Source of the DNA: Alphaproteobacteria bacterium UBA2954
GTDB lineage: Bacteria > Pseudomonadota > Alphaproteobacteria > Puniceispirillales > Puniceispirillaceae
Assembly: GCA_002348585.1 (NCBI GenBank)
Contig: DEBO01000001.1
Coordinates: 1,474 to 10,522 of the forward strand
DNA length: 9,049 nucleotides
Reading direction: 5' to 3'
The notes under the pieces are model-generated. The model was not told where the DNA came from, ran no database searches, and was given only the letters and a program-made list of their open reading frames with translations. Positions 1 to 6,512 of the stretch are shown in pieces. The position numbers and the translations under genes are program-made. Numbering within the stretch: the stretch's first letter is position 1; the number at the start of each line of letters is the position of its first letter.

Positions 1-2861
1 CGCAGTGAGGTATCACGAACATCAGAGGCTTTTTCGCCAAAGATCGCCCGTAATAATTTTTCTTCAGGCGTCATTGGTGTCTCACCTTTTGGTGTCACTT
101 TCCCAACCAGGATGTCACCTGCACCAACCTCTGCACCAACATAAACAATGCCAGCCTCATCAAGATTTTTAAGGGCTTCTTCACCAACATTCGGGATATC
201 ACGTGAAATCTCTTCTTGACCTAGCTTAGTATCACGGGCCATCACCTCATATTCTTCAATGTGAATGGACGTAAACACATCATCGCGGACGATCCGCTCA
301 TTTATCAAGATGGAATCCTCAAAATTATAGCCGTTCCAGGGCATAAAGGCGACCAGAACGTTCCGGCCAAGTGCCAATTCGCCGTCTTCTGTTGACGGTC
401 CATCTGCAATAATGTCACCCGTTTTCACTTGGTCGCCTACCTTGACCAACGGTCGCTGATTGACAGTTGTGTTCTGGTTTGACCGCTGAAACTTCAATAG
501 AGAATAGATGTCCACAGGTGAGGCGGTTGCATCACCAATATCGTCTGTGCGCACAACAATCCGTGTTGCATCCACTTGGTCAACAATACCATCCCTTCTG
601 GCGACGATTGTCACGCCTGAGTCACGAGCAACGCGGGCTTCCATGCCAGTGCCAATAATTGGTGCCTCCGCCTTAAGTAGCGGCACAGCTTGACGCTGCA
701 TGTTTGAACCCATTAAAGCACGGTTTGCGTCATCATTTTCGAGAAATGGAATCAATGCTGCAGCAACAGATACGAGTTGCTTTGGAGACACATCAACATA
801 TTCGATATCCGTTGGCCGTGCTAATCCAATTTCACCTGCTCGGCGAACTGGGATCAGTTCACCAACAAAATTACCCTTGGCATCAAGCTCTGCATTCGCC
901 TGCGCAATTGTGAAACGGCCCTCTTCCATAGCTGAAATATAGCGGTAGTCGTCTGTAACCTTACCGTCCACAACTTTGCGGTAAGGGGTTTCAATGAAAC
1001 CGTAACGATTGATCAAGGCATACGTTGCTAGTGAATTTATCAGGCCGATGTTTGGGCCTTCAGGCGTCTCAATCGGACAGATACGACCATAATGAGTTGG
1101 ATGCACGTCACGAACCTCAAATCCAGCTCGCTCACGTGTCAGACCACCCGGACCAAGCGCAGAAACACGCCTCTTATGGGTAATTTCAGACAGCGGGTTA
1201 GTCTGATCCATGAACTGCGATAATTGGGATGAACCAAAAAATTCACGAACAGCAGCCGCAGCTGGTTTGGCATTTATTAAGTCTGCCGGCATCACCGTAT
1301 CGATTTCAACTGACCCCATCCGCTCACGAATAGCCCGTTCCATGCGAAGTAAACCAACACGATATTGATTCTCCATTAACTCACCTACAGAGCGCACACG
1401 CCGATTTCCTAGATGGTCAATATCGTCGACTTCGCCGCGCCCATCTTTCAAGTCTACAAGGACTTTCAGCACAGAAAGAATATCCTGTTTTCGCAGAATA
1501 CGGACTGAATCTTGAACGTCCATTTCCAAACGCCCGTTCATTTTAACTCGGCCAACTGCTGATAAGTCGTACTTTTCAGAATCAAAGAACAGACTGTTAA
1601 ACAGTTCATGTGCAGATTCAAGTGTTGGCGGCTCTCCCGGGCGCATCACACGATAAATGTCAACAAGGGCTTCTTCTCGACAATTATTGCGGTCAGCTGC
1701 GAGCGTATTGCGGAGATGTGGACCAATATTTACGTTATCAATACCCAGAACAGAGAGTTCACTGATATCATTGTCCCGCAACACAGCCAGAATATCCTCC
1801 GTGATTTCATCGCCAGCTTCAGCCAGAACAACACCCGTATTCAAATCCACAAGGTCTGTTGCCACAAAACGGCCCAGCATGTCAGATTCCTCTACACGGA
1901 TGAAAGCAAGACCGGCATCTTGAATTTTACGCATTACCCGAGGGGTCAACTTTGTGCCTGTCTTGGCAGCAACTTTCCCTGTTTCTGCATTCACAAGGTC
2001 TATGTTCAATTTAACGCCAGCATAGCTTGCTGCGTGAAACTCACACTTCCAGCCATCACCGTCGCGGCTGTATTCTAAACCCTCATAAAACACCGACAAA
2101 ATATCTTCACGACTCATACCGGTCAGCTCAGATGGGTCAATTTCGCGACCATCTGCGACAGTCTGTGCCATTATCTCGTCTGATTCAGCATCTGGCAGAG
2201 CCATTAGAAAAGTTGTAGCTGGCAATTTACGTTTACGGTCAATTCGGACATTCAGTATATCCTTGGCATCGTATTCAAAATCAAGCCAGGACCCACGATA
2301 AGGAATAATCCGCGCAGCGAAAAGATATTTCCCTGAAGAGTGTGTCTTGCCCTTATCATGGTCGAAAAACACCCCAGGCGATCTGTGCATCTGCGATACT
2401 ATAACTCGTTCTGTTCCGTTTATAATAAACGTACCATTGTTGGTCATCAGGGGCATATCGCCCATATAAACATCCTGTTCTTTAATGTCCCGAATCGATT
2501 TTGCGCCTGTGTCCTCGTCAATCTCCCAAACTACCAAGCGCAAGGTCACTTTCAAGGGCGATGCATAGGTGAGTCCGCGCTGCTGACATTCGTCAACATC
2601 ATATTTTGGTGCTTCAAGCTCATAAGATTCAAACTGCAAGATTGCTCGGCCAGCAAAATCATTAATAGGGAAAACTGATGAGAAAGCTTCCTGAAGGCCT
2701 ATACTGGTGCGGTCTGCTTTGGCTACACCTAATTGCAAAAACTGGTCATAACTTGACCGCTGCACATCGATAAGATTGGGCATCTGTGCCACTTCAGACA
2801 GGTGACCAAAGGTACGTCTCACGCGTTTACGACTATCCAGACTGCTCACACGTTTTGCCAT
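1..2861 (-). CDS. rpoB: RNA polymerase beta subunit, N-terminal ~953 residues (cut by left edge)
   Basis: Catalytic beta subunit of DNA-dependent RNA polymerase, acting in the cytoplasmic core enzyme with alpha, beta' and omega. The reverse strand translates without a stop from the ATG at 2861 to the window edge. The N-terminus MAKRVSSL leads into conserved beta blocks, including [20 protein letters not shown] (lobe region) and [20 protein letters not shown]. The rifampicin-binding cluster starts at G543 ([20 protein letters not shown]). The positions equivalent to E. coli D516, H526 and S531 are D552, H562 and S567, so the usual rifampicin-resistance changes are absent there. The last residues seen ([20 protein letters not shown]) match the middle of the family's C-terminal half; roughly 400 residues and probably rpoC lie outside. 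A GAGG ribosome-binding site sits 7 nt before the ATG. Residues ~223-249 are longer than in E. coli. It is the last gene of the cluster in this window, 189 nt after rplL. Confidence 0.98.
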   Translation of the reverse strand, partial: MAKRVSSLDSRKRVRRTFGHLSEVAQMPNLIDVQRSSYDQFLQLGVAKADRTSIGLQEAFSSVFPINDFAGRAILQFESYELEAPKYDVDECQQRGLTYASPLKVTLRLVVWEIDEDTGAKSIRDIKEQDVYMGDMPLMTNNGTFIINGTERVIVSQMHRSPGVFFDHDKGKTHSSGKYLFAARIIPYRGSWLDFEYDAKDILNVRIDRKRKLPATTFLMALPDAESDEIMAQTVADGREIDPSELTGMSREDILSVFYEGLEYSRDGDGWKCEFHAASYAGVKLNIDLVNAETGKVAAKTGTKLTPRVMRKIQDAGLAFIRVEESDMLGRFVATDLVDLNTGVVLAEAGDEITEDILAVLRDNDISELSVLGIDNVNIGPHLRNTLAADRNNCREEALVDIYRVMRPGEPPTLESAHELFNSLFFDSEKYDLSAVGRVKMNGRLEMDVQDSVRILRKQDILSVLKVLVDLKDGRGEVDDIDHLGNRRVRSVGELMENQYRVGLLRMERAIRERMGSVEIDTVMPADLINAKPAAAAVREFFGSSQLSQFMDQTNPLSEITHKRRVSALGPGGLTRERAGFEVRDVHPTHYGRICPIETPEGPNIGLINSLATYALINRYGFIETPYRKVVDGKVTDDYRYISAMEEGRFTIAQANAELDAKGNFVGELIPVRRAGEIGLARPTDIEYVDVSPKQLVSVAAALIPFLENDDANRALMGSNMQRQAVPLLKAEAPIIGTGMEARVARDSGVTIVARRDGIVDQVDATRIVVRTDDIGDATASPVDIYSLLKFQRSNQNTTVNQRPLVKVGDQVKTGDIIADGPSTEDGELALGRNVLVAFMPWNGYNFEDSILINERIVRDDVFTSIHIEEYEVMARDTKLGQEEISRDIPNVGEEALKNLDEAGIVYVGAEVGAGDILVGKVTPKGETPMTPEEKLLRAIFGEKASDVRDTSL

Positions 2862-2979
2862 CAGCTAACCTCATTCCTTTGAAAAGCTGGCGGTCCATCA
2901 ATCCTATGGCACGCTTCAGCTAAAATTAATCTTCGTTCGCGATCTCGTCCTAATTACCTGAAACAGACCACATTAATAA

Positions 2980-3021
2980 ATGCTAGACACCGGACTTCAT
3001 ATGAAGTCCGGTGCATAGCAT
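2980..3021. repeat. Large palindrome between rplL and rpoB (candidate attenuator or RNA-processing hairpin)
   Basis: CACCGGACTTCAT (2988-3000) is followed directly by its reverse complement (3001-3013), a perfect 26-bp palindrome. After a 2 x 2 mismatch the pairing continues for 6 bp (ATGCTA with TAGCAT; outer limits 2980 and 3021). As RNA from the minus strand this forms a long, very stable stem. The sequence just after it is A/T-rich (ATTTATTAATG) but has no real U-run, so full termination is unlikely. In E. coli this same gap holds a partial terminator and an RNase III site, and an equivalent role is inferred here. Confidence 0.7.
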
Positions 3022-3050
3022 ATTTAGTCGAAAAGACTGCGCGCACTCAA

Positions 3051-3431
3051 TTACTTAAGTTCGACAGTCGCGCCAGCTTCTTCCAGCTTGGCCTTCAGCT
3101 CTTCAGCTTCGGCTTTGGCAACACCTTCCTTCACAGGCTTTGGCGCACCTTCAACCAAGTCTTTTGCTTCTTTCAATCCCAATCCAGTTATCGTGCGAAC
3201 TTCTTTAATCACATTGATTTTTGAGCCACCTGGTGAAGCAAGGATGACATCAAACTCATCCTTTTCTTCTGCTGCTGAACCACCAGCATCGTCACCACCA
3301 ACAGCGGCAACAGCCACAGGTGCTGCGGCTGCAGATACACCCCATTTGTCTTCAAGCAACTTAGCCAGTTCAGCCGCCTCAAGAACGGTCAGAGAAGACA
3401 AATCTTCTGCAATTTTTTCAATATCAGCCAT
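3051..3431 (-). CDS. rplL: 50S ribosomal protein L7/L12
   Basis: Flexible stalk protein of the large subunit. It is present as several dimers bound to L10 and recruits translation factor GTPases (EF-Tu, EF-G, IF2). It has 126 residues, normal for the family (~120-130). Order seen: an N-terminal helical dimerisation domain (about 1-32), an Ala/Gly-rich hinge (about 33-55) and the globular C-terminal domain (about 57-126). The C-terminal domain carries EFDVIL (59-64) and the factor-binding helix [12 protein letters not shown] (83-94). The start is set by a strong AAGGAG 6 nt upstream of the ATG, the best ribosome-binding site in the cluster. That fits the need for several L12 copies per ribosome. 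It follows rplJ by 46 nt. A large palindrome lies just downstream, before rpoB. Confidence 0.99.
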   Translation of the reverse strand: MADIEKIAEDLSSLTVLEAAELAKLLEDKWGVSAAAAPVAVAAVGGDDAGGSAAEEKDEFDVILASPGGSKINVIKEVRTITGLGLKEAKDLVEGAPKPVKEGVAKAEAEELKAKLEEAGATVELK

Positions 3432-3437
3432 TCTAAT

Positions 3438-3443
3438 CTCCTT
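3438..3443 (-). promoter_or_regulatory. Strong ribosome-binding site of rplL
   Basis: AAGGAG lies 6 nt upstream of the rplL ATG and is near-perfect for pairing with the 16S rRNA tail. This fits the high copy number of L7/L12 relative to L10, whose GTG start has a weaker site. Confidence 0.8.
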
Positions 3444-3477
3444 ATAACTTTAACTTTCTGTTCAGATCGGCATATGC

Positions 3478-3990
3478 CTACTGCAATTGGTCTGCCCGTG
3501 CCTTGATAACACGTGCCAACTTCACGGCAGGTGCTTGCGACAAACGCGCTAATTTTGTTGCCGGGGCATTCATTAGACCCACAAGCTTTGCCCGCAACTC
3601 ATCAAGTGATGGCATTGTAGCCAACGCCTCGACACCGGCCTTGTCCAGCATTTTGCCATCCAGTGAACCGCCGACTATGGTAAGCTTGTCGTTTTCCTTT
3701 GCAAATTTTACGAGCACTTTTGCAGCAGCCACCGGATCTGGCGATGTTCCCATCGCCGTTGGCCCGGAGAACATTTCTGTCATCTCCTCGTATTTGGTGC
3801 CTTGCAAAGCAATTTTGGTCAGTCTGTTTTTTGTTACCTTAAAGCCGGCACCTGCTTCGCGCATGCGCGCCCGCAGTTCGCTGCTTTCCGCAACGGTCAA
3901 GCCAGTCTGATGAGTAACCACAACTGAAGTTGCCTCAGACAGGGTAGATTGCAGTGTCTCGATCAGTTCGGTTTTTTCTGTCCGGTTCAC
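3478..3990 (-). CDS. rplJ: 50S ribosomal protein L10
   Basis: Stalk base protein of the 50S subunit; it binds 23S rRNA near L11 and carries the L7/L12 dimers. In many bacteria the L10-L12 complex represses its own mRNA. It has 170 residues, typical length. The N-terminal rRNA-binding domain is recognisable from TELIETLQ onward, with KVTKNRL at 51-57. The C-terminal helix that anchors L7/L12 has two near-identical segments, APATKLAR (142-149) and APAVKLAR (153-160), 11 residues apart. Translation is read from a GTG codon at 3988-3990, supported by GTGGAG 8 nt upstream; no in-frame ATG is as well placed. It is separated from rplA by 279 nt of likely leader RNA and from rplL by 46 nt. Confidence 0.98.
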   Translation of the reverse strand: MNRTEKTELIETLQSTLSEATSVVVTHQTGLTVAESSELRARMREAGAGFKVTKNRLTKIALQGTKYEEMTEMFSGPTAMGTSPDPVAAAKVLVKFAKENDKLTIVGGSLDGKMLDKAGVEALATMPSLDELRAKLVGLMNAPATKLARLSQAPAVKLARVIKARADQLQ

Positions 3991-3998
3991 CTGATCAT

Positions 3999-4004
3999 CT
4001 CCAC
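3999..4004 (-). promoter_or_regulatory. Ribosome-binding site supporting the GTG start of rplJ
   Basis: GTGGAG lies 8 nt upstream of the GTG at 3988-3990. It follows directly after the AACCAC/GTGGTT hairpin, so leader folding could affect access to it. Confidence 0.65.
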
Positions 4005-4215
4005 TTCATAACCACAGAAGCACATTAGTGGTTCTGCTCAGTTTCACCCAGACACATCTACAATTCTGTATTTGTGTCCCTAGGCCTGCCCAAAGAAAGT
4101 CAAAGCTTGACAGCTTTCCCCTTTGTCTATGCAGGACATTAAGGCTGCGAAAATTACAACCACCTGCAGTCTTGGACAGGTTAACAGCATTTCTGATTTA
4201 AAGTTCAGGTTCGCT

Positions 4216-4275
4216 GCTTTTACCCGTCAGTTTCCAAGAAAACTGACGAATATCTGTCTGGCAAGGCTTTTACCC
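4216..4275 (-). repeat. Direct repeat GGGTAAAAGC around the rplA 3' hairpin
   Basis: GGGTAAAAGC occurs at 4266-4275, where it includes the rplA TAA stop, and again at 4216-4225, exactly 50 bp further downstream on the minus strand. The two copies bracket the 9-bp hairpin. The copy length is only 10 bp, so it could be chance. Confidence 0.4.
4225..4248. repeat. 9-bp perfect hairpin after rplA
   Basis: CGTCAGTTT (4225-4233) and AAACTGACG (4240-4248) flank a 6-nt loop, 21 nt after the rplA stop codon on the minus strand. The downstream RNA reads GGTAAAAGC, not a U-run, so it is not a standard intrinsic terminator. It may stabilise or mark the 3' end of the rplK-rplA message. Confidence 0.6.
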
Positions 4276-4962
4276 AGCCAAACTATCATCAACAAATACG
4301 CTTGATCCCATAGTAGAGCTCAGCGTAATTTTCTTAATATACGTTCCTTTTGCACCAGATGGACGTGCTTTTTTGATCGCCTCAATAAAAGCAGTCGCAT
4401 TTTGCGCAATCTTTTCAGCCTCAAAGCTCGCTTTGCCGATACCCGCGTGCACAACCCCCGCCTTTTCAACGCGAAACTGCACTTCACCAGCCTTTGCTGT
4501 TTTTACAGCCGCAGCCACATCAGGCGTCACCGTGCCCAACTTCGGATTTGGCATCAGTCCACGCGGGCCCAGAACTTTGCCCAGACGGCCAACAATACCC
4601 ATCATATCAGGGCTGGCAATCACTCGGTCGAATCCATCTTCACCGTTTTGTATAGACTCAGCCAGTTCTTCAGCCCCAACAAGTTCGGCGCCAGCTGCTT
4701 TTGCCTGGTCGGCTTTATCATCACGTGCAAACACAGCCACGCGGACATCTTTACCAGTCCCGTTTGGCATTGCTACCGCTCCACGAACCATCTGGTCAGC
4801 GTGGCGCGGGTCAACACCTAAATTCATAGAAATTTCAATCGTTTCATCAAATTTAGCTGTTGCGCCTTTCTTGACGATTGCAGCAGCATCTGCAACAGAA
4901 TAATCGCGTGTGCGGTCCACATCTATGGCGAACGCCTTTTGTTTTTTCGTCAGCTTAGCCAT
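4270..4962 (-). CDS. rplA: 50S ribosomal protein L1
   Basis: Protein of the L1 stalk of the 50S subunit, which moves with the E-site tRNA. In enterobacteria it also represses translation of the rplK-rplA mRNA by binding the leader. It has 230 residues, normal for bacterial L1. The family signature is clear: [20 protein letters not shown] at about 127-146. The N-terminal MAKLTKKQK and the C-terminal stretch ending [16 protein letters not shown] complete domain I. Its ATG lies only 2 nt after the rplK stop (TAA-TC-ATG). The ribosome-binding site GGAGGG is inside the last rplK codons, so translation is probably coupled to rplK. A 279-nt structured gap follows before rplJ. Confidence 0.99.
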   Translation of the reverse strand: MAKLTKKQKAFAIDVDRTRDYSVADAAAIVKKGATAKFDETIEISMNLGVDPRHADQMVRGAVAMPNGTGKDVRVAVFARDDKADQAKAAGAELVGAEELAESIQNGEDGFDRVIASPDMMGIVGRLGKVLGPRGLMPNPKLGTVTPDVAAAVKTAKAGEVQFRVEKAGVVHAGIGKASFEAEKIAQNATAFIEAIKKARPSGAKGTYIKKITLSSTMGSSVFVDDSLAG

Positions 4963-4964
4963 GA

Positions 4965-5396
4965 TTATCCCTCCACTACTTCTAGACCCATAGCCCGAGC
5001 AGAACCGCTGATCATCGCAACGGCGCCATCCATATCAACCGCATTTAGATCTTTCATCTTTTGTTCGGCGATTTCTTTAACCTGTGAAATTGTCACCTTG
5101 CCGGAAACCGACCGACCGGGTTCACCAGAACCTTTTTGCAGCCCTGCAGCCTTCTTCAAAAAATAGCTAACTGGTGCGGTTTTTGTCGTGAAGGTGAATG
5201 ACTTATCTTGGTAAACGGTTATCACGACCGGCACAGGCATATTTTTTTCGAGGCTTTCCGTTGCTGCATTAAAGGCCTTGCAGAATTCCATAATATTCAC
5301 ACCGCGCTGACCCAAAGCAGGCCCCACCGGTGGAGACGGGTTCGCTCCTCCTGCAGGAATGTTCAGCTTTAAGTAGCCTTCAATTTTCTTTGCCAT
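4965..5396 (-). CDS. rplK: 50S ribosomal protein L11
   Basis: Protein of the GTPase-associated centre of the 50S subunit; it binds 23S rRNA and L10 and is needed for RelA-dependent stringent control and thiostrepton binding in known bacteria. It has 143 residues, the usual size. The N-terminal domain has the proline-rich linker [20 protein letters not shown] (19-38), and the rRNA-binding C-terminal domain includes [16 protein letters not shown] (about 99-114) and the ending [14 protein letters not shown] lies 9 nt upstream of the ATG. It sits 94 nt after nusG and directly before rplA. Upstream is a short frame starting ATGGCAAA that resembles the rplK start (see separate entry). Confidence 0.99.
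   Translation of the reverse strand: MAKKIEGYLKLNIPAGGANPSPPVGPALGQRGVNIMEFCKAFNAATESLEKNMPVPVVITVYQDKSFTFTTKTAPVSYFLKKAAGLQKGSGEPGRSVSGKVTISQVKEIAEQKMKDLNAVDMDGAVAMISGSARAMGLEVVEG
4969..4974 (-). promoter_or_regulatory. rplA ribosome-binding site inside rplK
   Basis: GGAGGG lies 6 nt before the rplA ATG and is formed by the last sense codons of rplK (GTG GAG GGA TAA). This arrangement implies that rplA translation is coupled to rplK. Confidence 0.75.
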
Positions 5397-5416
5397 TTTT
5401 TCAGACCCTCTATTTT

Positions 5417-5452
5417 CTACTGCCTATCAGCAGATACCTGTTTATTTGCCAT
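5417..5452 (-). CDS. Possible 11-codon upstream reading frame in the rplK leader
   Basis: An ATG at 5452 opens [11 protein letters not shown] followed by TAG at 5417-5419. The codons ATGGCAAA and the A-run before them repeat the beginning of rplK (AAAATGGCAAA in both). No good ribosome-binding site precedes it, so translation is doubtful. It may be a decoy initiation site, a remnant of a local duplication, or chance. Confidence 0.2.
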   Translation of the reverse strand: MANKQVSADRQ

Positions 5453-5468
5453 TTTCTGCCGGAAATCG

Positions 5469-5488
5469 GACCAGTTGCTTACTGGATC
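5469..5488. repeat. Small hairpin between nusG and rplK
   Basis: CCAGT and ACTGG pair around a 5-nt loop (5471-5485), and GA/TC extends the stem with one bulged base. It begins 2 nt after the nusG stop. There is no U-run, so it is probably not a terminator. The 94-nt gap is where L1 binds in E. coli, but I do not recognise an L1 site with confidence. Confidence 0.4.
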
Positions 5489-5490
5489 AA

Positions 5491-6024
5491 TTAGCTAGAT
5501 TTTTCCACCTGACTATATTCAAGCTCGACTGGTGTTGACCGTCCAAAGATAGACACAGCCACTTTCAGCCGTTCTTTTTCATCATCAGCTTCTTCAACAG
5601 TACCGTTGAAGCTTTCGAATGGCCCTTCAATCACACGCACCTCTTCACCAATCTCGAAGCTGATTGTTGTGCGAGGCCGTTCAACTCCCTCGTCCATTTG
5701 GCGGATGAGCCGCTCTGCCTCGGCCTGAGTAATTGGAATAGGTTTTCCTTTACCCCCCAGAAAACCGGTAACGCGTGGCTGACTTTGCACCAGCGACCAT
5801 GTCGTATCCGTCAACTCCATATTAACCAAAATATACCCTGGAAAGAATTTCCGCTCCGACTGCACTTTAGTTCCGCGACGTACCTCGACAACTTCTTCAG
5901 TTGGCACCATCACATCCACAATCTGTTCATCCAAACCGTGTGTTTCAGCCTGCTCTAGTATCGACTGTGCCATTTTCTTCTCAGATCCTGAAAAGACGTG
6001 GACTACATACCATCGTTTCGCCAT
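5491..6024 (-). CDS. nusG: Transcription termination/antitermination factor NusG
   Basis: Binds the RNA polymerase clamp through its NGN domain. Through its KOW domain it contacts Rho or ribosomal protein S10, so it links transcription with termination or translation. The chosen start gives 177 residues, [17 protein letters not shown]. The NGN domain covers about 1-110, with [12 protein letters not shown] at 58-69 and VTGFLGG at 85-91. The KOW motif is at about 125-177 ([18 protein letters not shown] at 126-143). A start 10 codons further upstream is in frame but adds non-homologous residues, whereas GAGGTAGG lies 6 nt before the ATG at 6024. It follows secE by 37 nt with this start. Confidence 0.98.
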   Translation of the reverse strand: MAKRWYVVHVFSGSEKKMAQSILEQAETHGLDEQIVDVMVPTEEVVEVRRGTKVQSERKFFPGYILVNMELTDTTWSLVQSQPRVTGFLGGKGKPIPITQAEAERLIRQMDEGVERPRTTISFEIGEEVRVIEGPFESFNGTVEEADDEKERLKVAVSIFGRSTPVELEYSQVEKSS

Positions 6025-6030
6025 GCGAGA

Positions 6031-6038
6031 CCTACCTC
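6031..6038 (-). promoter_or_regulatory. Ribosome-binding site that sets the nusG start
   Basis: GAGGTAGG lies 6 nt before the ATG at 6024. It supports the MAKRWYVV start over the longer in-frame form beginning at 6054. Confidence 0.75.
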
Positions 6039-6061
6039 GAATTCCCAATTCCACTCAGTTC

Positions 6062-6259
6062 TCAGCCACCAAATCCAAGAACAAATTGTACCACGTTCGA
6101 TAGCACCAGATCCACAAGCAAGAAAAATATAGCAGCAATACTTGCCATCACGAAAACCGTGATCGTTGCCAAACCGGTGTCGCGACGCGTCGCCCAGGAA
6201 ATGCGAGAGATTTCCTGTCTGACTTGTCTGACAAATTGTGCAGGAGATACCTTCGCCAT
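6062..6259 (-). CDS. secE: Preprotein translocase subunit SecE
   Basis: Essential membrane subunit of the SecYEG channel that clamps SecY. It has 65 residues from the ATG at 6259, the typical short single-span form. The N-terminal amphipathic helix (about 7-28) carries the family pattern ISRISWATRRDT, where most relatives have Pro after the Trp. One membrane-spanning segment follows (about 29-57, rich in Ile, Val, Phe and Leu) and a short tail ends FVLGFGG. A TTG five codons upstream could also start it (70 residues), but MAKVSP matches the usual beginning. No strong ribosome-binding site precedes either start. It is the first gene of the minus-strand cluster and faces the divergent metabolic operon. 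Confidence 0.93.
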   Translation of the reverse strand: MAKVSPAQFVRQVRQEISRISWATRRDTGLATITVFVMASIAAIFFLLVDLVLSNVVQFVLGFGG

Positions 6260-6501
6260 CACCAAAGCTTTCAATTTAACCAGTTATACCTGTTGCAAGA
6301 CATATAAGCCCTCTAGCAACGGTTCCGTCAAAACGTCAACCGCTGTGGAGGATTTTTTGAATCGATGCGGCTGTGTAGCATGGATTAGCCCTGACTATCA
6401 AGCCCCAGATGAGACGAAATGACCGCTTTTTTGCTTTTTTGTTATAGCAGTGCATCAGTCTGTGCGTCATAGTATCAAAGACCATAGACTTTCAGCTCAC
6501 T
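6260..6501. other. Divergent intergenic region between secE and the dehydrogenase operon
   Basis: This 242-nt gap separates the minus-strand cluster from the plus-strand operon. It holds the secE promoter candidate (6302-6331), two copies of GCTTTTTT at 6425-6440, and most of the inverted repeat at 6456-6512. No tRNA fold is visible; in particular the tRNA-Trp often found upstream of secE is absent here. A convincing plus-strand promoter pair was not found; TTATAG near 6442 is a possible -10 without a clear -35. Confidence 0.6.
6302..6331 (-). promoter_or_regulatory. Candidate sigma70 promoter for the secE-nusG cluster
   Basis: On the minus strand TTGACG (6326-6331) is followed after 18 nt by TTATAT (6302-6307), close to the -35/-10 consensus. 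It lies about 43 nt before the secE ATG. A second TTGACG (6334-6339) starts 8 nt further upstream, giving a tandem -35-like repeat. It is the best promoter-like pair seen in the divergent gap for this strand. The call rests on pattern only. Confidence 0.5.
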
Positions 6502-6512
6502 ATGACAGACTG
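6456..6512. repeat. Imperfect inverted repeat at the start of the dehydrogenase gene
   Basis: The left arm CAGTCTG-TGCG-TCATAGT (6456-6473) and the right arm ACTATGACAGACTG (6499-6512) are complementary over 14 bp, apart from a 4-nt insertion (TGCG) in the left arm. The arms are 25 nt apart. The right arm contains the ATG at 6502. It could be a DNA operator with two half-sites or an mRNA hairpin hiding the first start codon. Confidence 0.6.

Larger units (their letters stand above)
3991..4269 (-). promoter_or_regulatory. Structured rplJ leader (candidate L10 autoregulatory leader)
   Basis: This 279-nt gap between rplA and rplJ has no gene. Read on the minus strand it contains several self-complementary elements. 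In order these are a 9-bp hairpin (4225-4248); ACCTG/CAGGT (4162-4181); a long bulged stem closed by CCTGC/GCAGG (4085-4135) with an inner AAAGCT hairpin (4102-4117); GACACA/TGTGTC with a 2 x 2 internal loop and inner UACA/UGUA (4051-4078); and AACCAC/GTGGTT (4010-4033) just before the ribosome-binding site. L10-L12 complexes are known to bind a kink-turn-containing leader at this position in other bacteria. The match here is by location and general architecture, not by a recognised consensus. Confidence 0.5.

Noticed and set aside
467..2678. Several plus-strand open frames of 60-156 codons across this stretch
   Set aside because: They lie antisense to an unbroken, strongly conserved rpoB reading frame and show no recognisable domains.
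4075..4103. TTGACT as a -35 box for a separate rplJ promoter
   Set aside because: No acceptable -10 sequence lies 16-18 nt downstream. The TTGACT is better explained as part of the leader stems.
3088..4903. Plus-strand frames of up to 176 codons opposite rplL, rplJ and rplA
   Set aside because: They are low-complexity shadows (rich in Ser, Ala and Thr) of the ribosomal protein genes on the other strand.
5901..6422. 173-codon plus-strand frame
   Set aside because: It covers nusG and secE antisense and runs through the secE promoter region. No domain is recognisable.
6425..6441. T-rich stretch as an intrinsic terminator
   Set aside because: No GC-rich stem precedes the T-runs and no gene ends here, since the flanking genes diverge.
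6260..6501. tRNA-Trp upstream of secE
   Set aside because: This is its common position in other bacteria, but no cloverleaf arms or CCA anticodon stem can be found in the gap.
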